Part shown: piece after piece, positions 62,402 through 64,000 of the stretch
How positions within the stretch are numbered: position 1 is the stretch's first letter
Layout: each line of letters opens with the position of its first letter
Origin: CAISCU01 sp943361925
Lineage (GTDB): Bacteria > Bacteroidota > Bacteroidia > UKL13-3
NCBI GenBank assembly: GCA_943361925.1
Contig: CALRIT020000018.1
Span: 1 to 64,000 of the forward strand
Reading direction: 5' to 3'
DNA length: 64,000 nucleotides
Program-made: the position numbers and the translations under genes
Notes under the pieces: generated by a model
Database searches by the model: none
The model's input: the letters and a program-made list of their open reading frames with translations, nothing else
Told to the model about the DNA's origin: nothing

Positions 62402-64000
62402 ATGAAAATCTCGAAGAAAGTCTTTTTGTCTGCATTATTTTTTTCTATGTTGATAGGTGCTTGTAAATTTCCAATGGAAAAATTACAAGATGTAGATTTA
62501 GACTTAAATGGCAATCTGGTAAATACTTTGGTTAAGGTTAAAATTTTAACTGAAGATTCAGTTCCTTCCGAAAAACTGAACTTTTTTATTTCCGGAAAAG
62601 ATGCAAATCAAATCTTTGATTTAGAAGGCAAAACAAATTTTAATGCTGAAGGAGGTGAGATTAATTTAATTCTTGCACCAAATGCTAATCCAACTTCTGA
62701 TAATCCAATTGTTTTTACAATTAATCTTGATAAACAAGGTTATATTCCTATCAAACAGGATGTTTTTATTTTCTCAAAGGAACAAAGATTTACTGTTAAT
62801 TTGGTCCTTAAAAAAGAATCTAATTTGCCTAATGATATGGCTACAGCTAAGCTGAATTTAGATTTTACTGGAAAATCTATTACAGATACTTTAAGTTTTA
62901 TTTTTAAAAATACTTCAGGAATTCAGTTTACCTATAAATATCCTTTAAATGGATTGGTTTTTATCAAAAAAAGCACACAGAAGTTTAGGTATTCAGAACA
63001 ATCTTACAATGTTTCTCAATTTGTTGAAGACACAAATTCAATATCAAAAGGGATAGAAAATGAGAGTTTTAAAACTTTAAATGATATGGTTCTTCAATCA
63101 TATTCAGGTAATATATCTAATATCAATCCAATTAAACAAACGATTACAACTAAATCAATTTCTGTAACAAATAAAGTGGGTTATTCTAAGCCTGGTTTAA
63201 ATGATTTCTTTAGAAATGTCAATATATATGATACTATAGCAAAAAGCTCTGTTAATGCAGCTATTTTCGCTTCAACGAATTATCAAGAATCAGGTTATTA
63301 TGATGAAACTGGGAACTATATTAATAAATCAACCAATTTTAATAATTCAATTGGAATTCCTGAGGTATATTTTTATGATTCTAAAACAGGATTAGGTATT
63401 TCTCCTTTTTATTTAAATCTATCTGCCCCAGTAGTTGAAGTTACTTTACCTGAAAACAATTATACATTATTTGCAGATGGATTTTTCTTTTCTAGTAAAT
63501 TGAATTCTTATTATCATATAAAAAGTGCTGTTAATTTAAGTAATAGTTTTTTATCCCTGGCAGATAATGGAAATTATAAACTGGTATTTAAAAATGATTT
63601 ACTTAATGGAAGGATTTTTTTAAATAAGAATCAAGAGAAATCTTGTGGTTTTGCTAAGGTTTTATTGAAAATTCCGGGTTTTCCAATAAATAGAAATATC
63701 AATGGTTTATTAAGTGTAAAATCATCTAAGAATGAATTTTCATTTGAAATTGATGGTAAATCAACTGAATACAATTACATTTTTCCTGCATTCTCTAATT
63801 CATTAACTCAATTTGGTATTTTTTTAAATCACCAAGTGAATATTTGTAATGGAAATCCTCCTTTATTAAATGAATCTTTAGGTAGTTATAATTTATGTGA
63901 TAACCTCAACACACCACTAACTTTAACAGTAAATTCTAATTTAGGAAATTTCGTAAATGTACTTCAAAATTATAAGGCTTTATCAGCTTCCGCGATTATT
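62402..64000 (+). CDS. Hypothetical lipoprotein (3' end beyond the window)
   Basis: An open frame of 533 codons runs from the ATG at 62402 to the window end without a stop. The N-terminus (MKISKKVFLSALFFSMLIGAC) ends in a clear lipobox (IGAC), so the product is a lipoprotein. The rest is Asn/Ser/Phe-rich and beta-like; the first ~130 residues (VKVKILTEDS..., KQGYIPIKQDVFIFSK) resemble an Ig-like or carboxypeptidase-regulatory-like domain. I recognise no family for the remainder. It follows the small barrel gene by 1 nt. Confidence 0.8.
   Translation, partial: MKISKKVFLSALFFSMLIGACKFPMEKLQDVDLDLNGNLVNTLVKVKILTEDSVPSEKLNFFISGKDANQIFDLEGKTNFNAEGGEINLILAPNANPTSDNPIVFTINLDKQGYIPIKQDVFIFSKEQRFTVNLVLKKESNLPNDMATAKLNLDFTGKSITDTLSFIFKNTSGIQFTYKYPLNGLVFIKKSTQKFRYSEQSYNVSQFVEDTNSISKGIENESFKTLNDMVLQSYSGNISNINPIKQTITTKSISVTNKVGYSKPGLNDFFRNVNIYDTIAKSSVNAAIFASTNYQESGYYDETGNYINKSTNFNNSIGIPEVYFYDSKTGLGISPFYLNLSAPVVEVTLPENNYTLFADGFFFSSKLNSYYHIKSAVNLSNSFLSLADNGNYKLVFKNDLLNGRIFLNKNQEKSCGFAKVLLKIPGFPINRNINGLLSVKSSKNEFSFEIDGKSTEYNYIFPAFSNSLTQFGIFLNHQVNICNGNPPLLNESLGSYNLCDNLNTPLTLTVNSNLGNFVNVLQNYKALSASAII

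Noticed and set aside
62673..62855. 60-codon rightward open frame near the window end
   Set aside because: Out of frame within the lipoprotein that starts at 62402 and stays open to the window end.

Overview
The window is AT-rich chromosomal DNA from a member of the Bacteroidota, probably an environmental Chitinophagales/Sphingobacteriales-like or flavobacterial lineage. The evidence is four proteins with type A type IX secretion (T9SS) C-terminal sorting domains, a giant PKD-repeat surface protein with a gliding-motility (type B) C-terminal domain followed by a PorP/SprF partner, an OmpA protein with a PEGA-like insert, a Bacteroidota-type long LepB, DUF5683 beside parAB, and promoter-like TAnnTTTG boxes with almost no Shine-Dalgarno sites. 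No rRNA, tRNA or CRISPR array was seen.

Layout. 1-71 is the edge of a probable IS1595-type transposase. 0.25-5.5 kb: a small exported protein, a T9SS cargo protein and an OmpA-family protein, probably one transcript. 6.0-12.0 kb: a MuiA/DUF4139 protein, an ECF sigma/anti-sigma pair, a serine hydrolase lipoprotein and a rhomboid protease. 12.1-14.0 kb: a cold-shock-domain protein set between two repeat-rich intergenic regions (24-bp tandem repeats, AGCCAAA-type repeats, long hairpins). 14.0-27.7 kb: a 4,209-residue repeat adhesin and its PorP/SprF protein. 27.9-32.1 kb: accessory DNA with a T9SS beta-propeller protein, a DUF4143 ATPase bracketed by two copies of the same ~38-bp palindrome, and a DUF1016/YhcG nuclease. 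32.6-42.1 kb: RseP, Tag, two divergent guanidine-modifying enzymes, a queuosine precursor transporter, an NTF2-like protein, a GT39 glycosyltransferase, LysA and a DinB/YfiT protein.

42.1-50.7 kb is a leftward block: hydrolase-parA-parB-DUF5683-dapB-lepB, then ald, tsaE and proline dehydrogenase. The gap between the hydrolase and ald carries ParB-half-site-like repeats and an inverted pair of DnaA-box-like sequences, a candidate replication or segregation locus. 50.8-56.1 kb is a rightward aroB-aroA-aroC run followed closely by a secreted metalloprotease. 56.3-64.0 kb holds topA, a SirB1-like protein, a FabH-like ketosynthase, two lipoproteins (one cut by the window end) and a small outer-membrane barrel.

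Most of the window is housekeeping: lysine and shikimate pathways, chromosome segregation, protein export. The most unusual features are the palindrome-DUF4143-palindrome cassette, the exact 459-residue higher-order repeat inside the giant adhesin, the repeat/hairpin-rich intergenic regions and the parS/oriC-like cluster.
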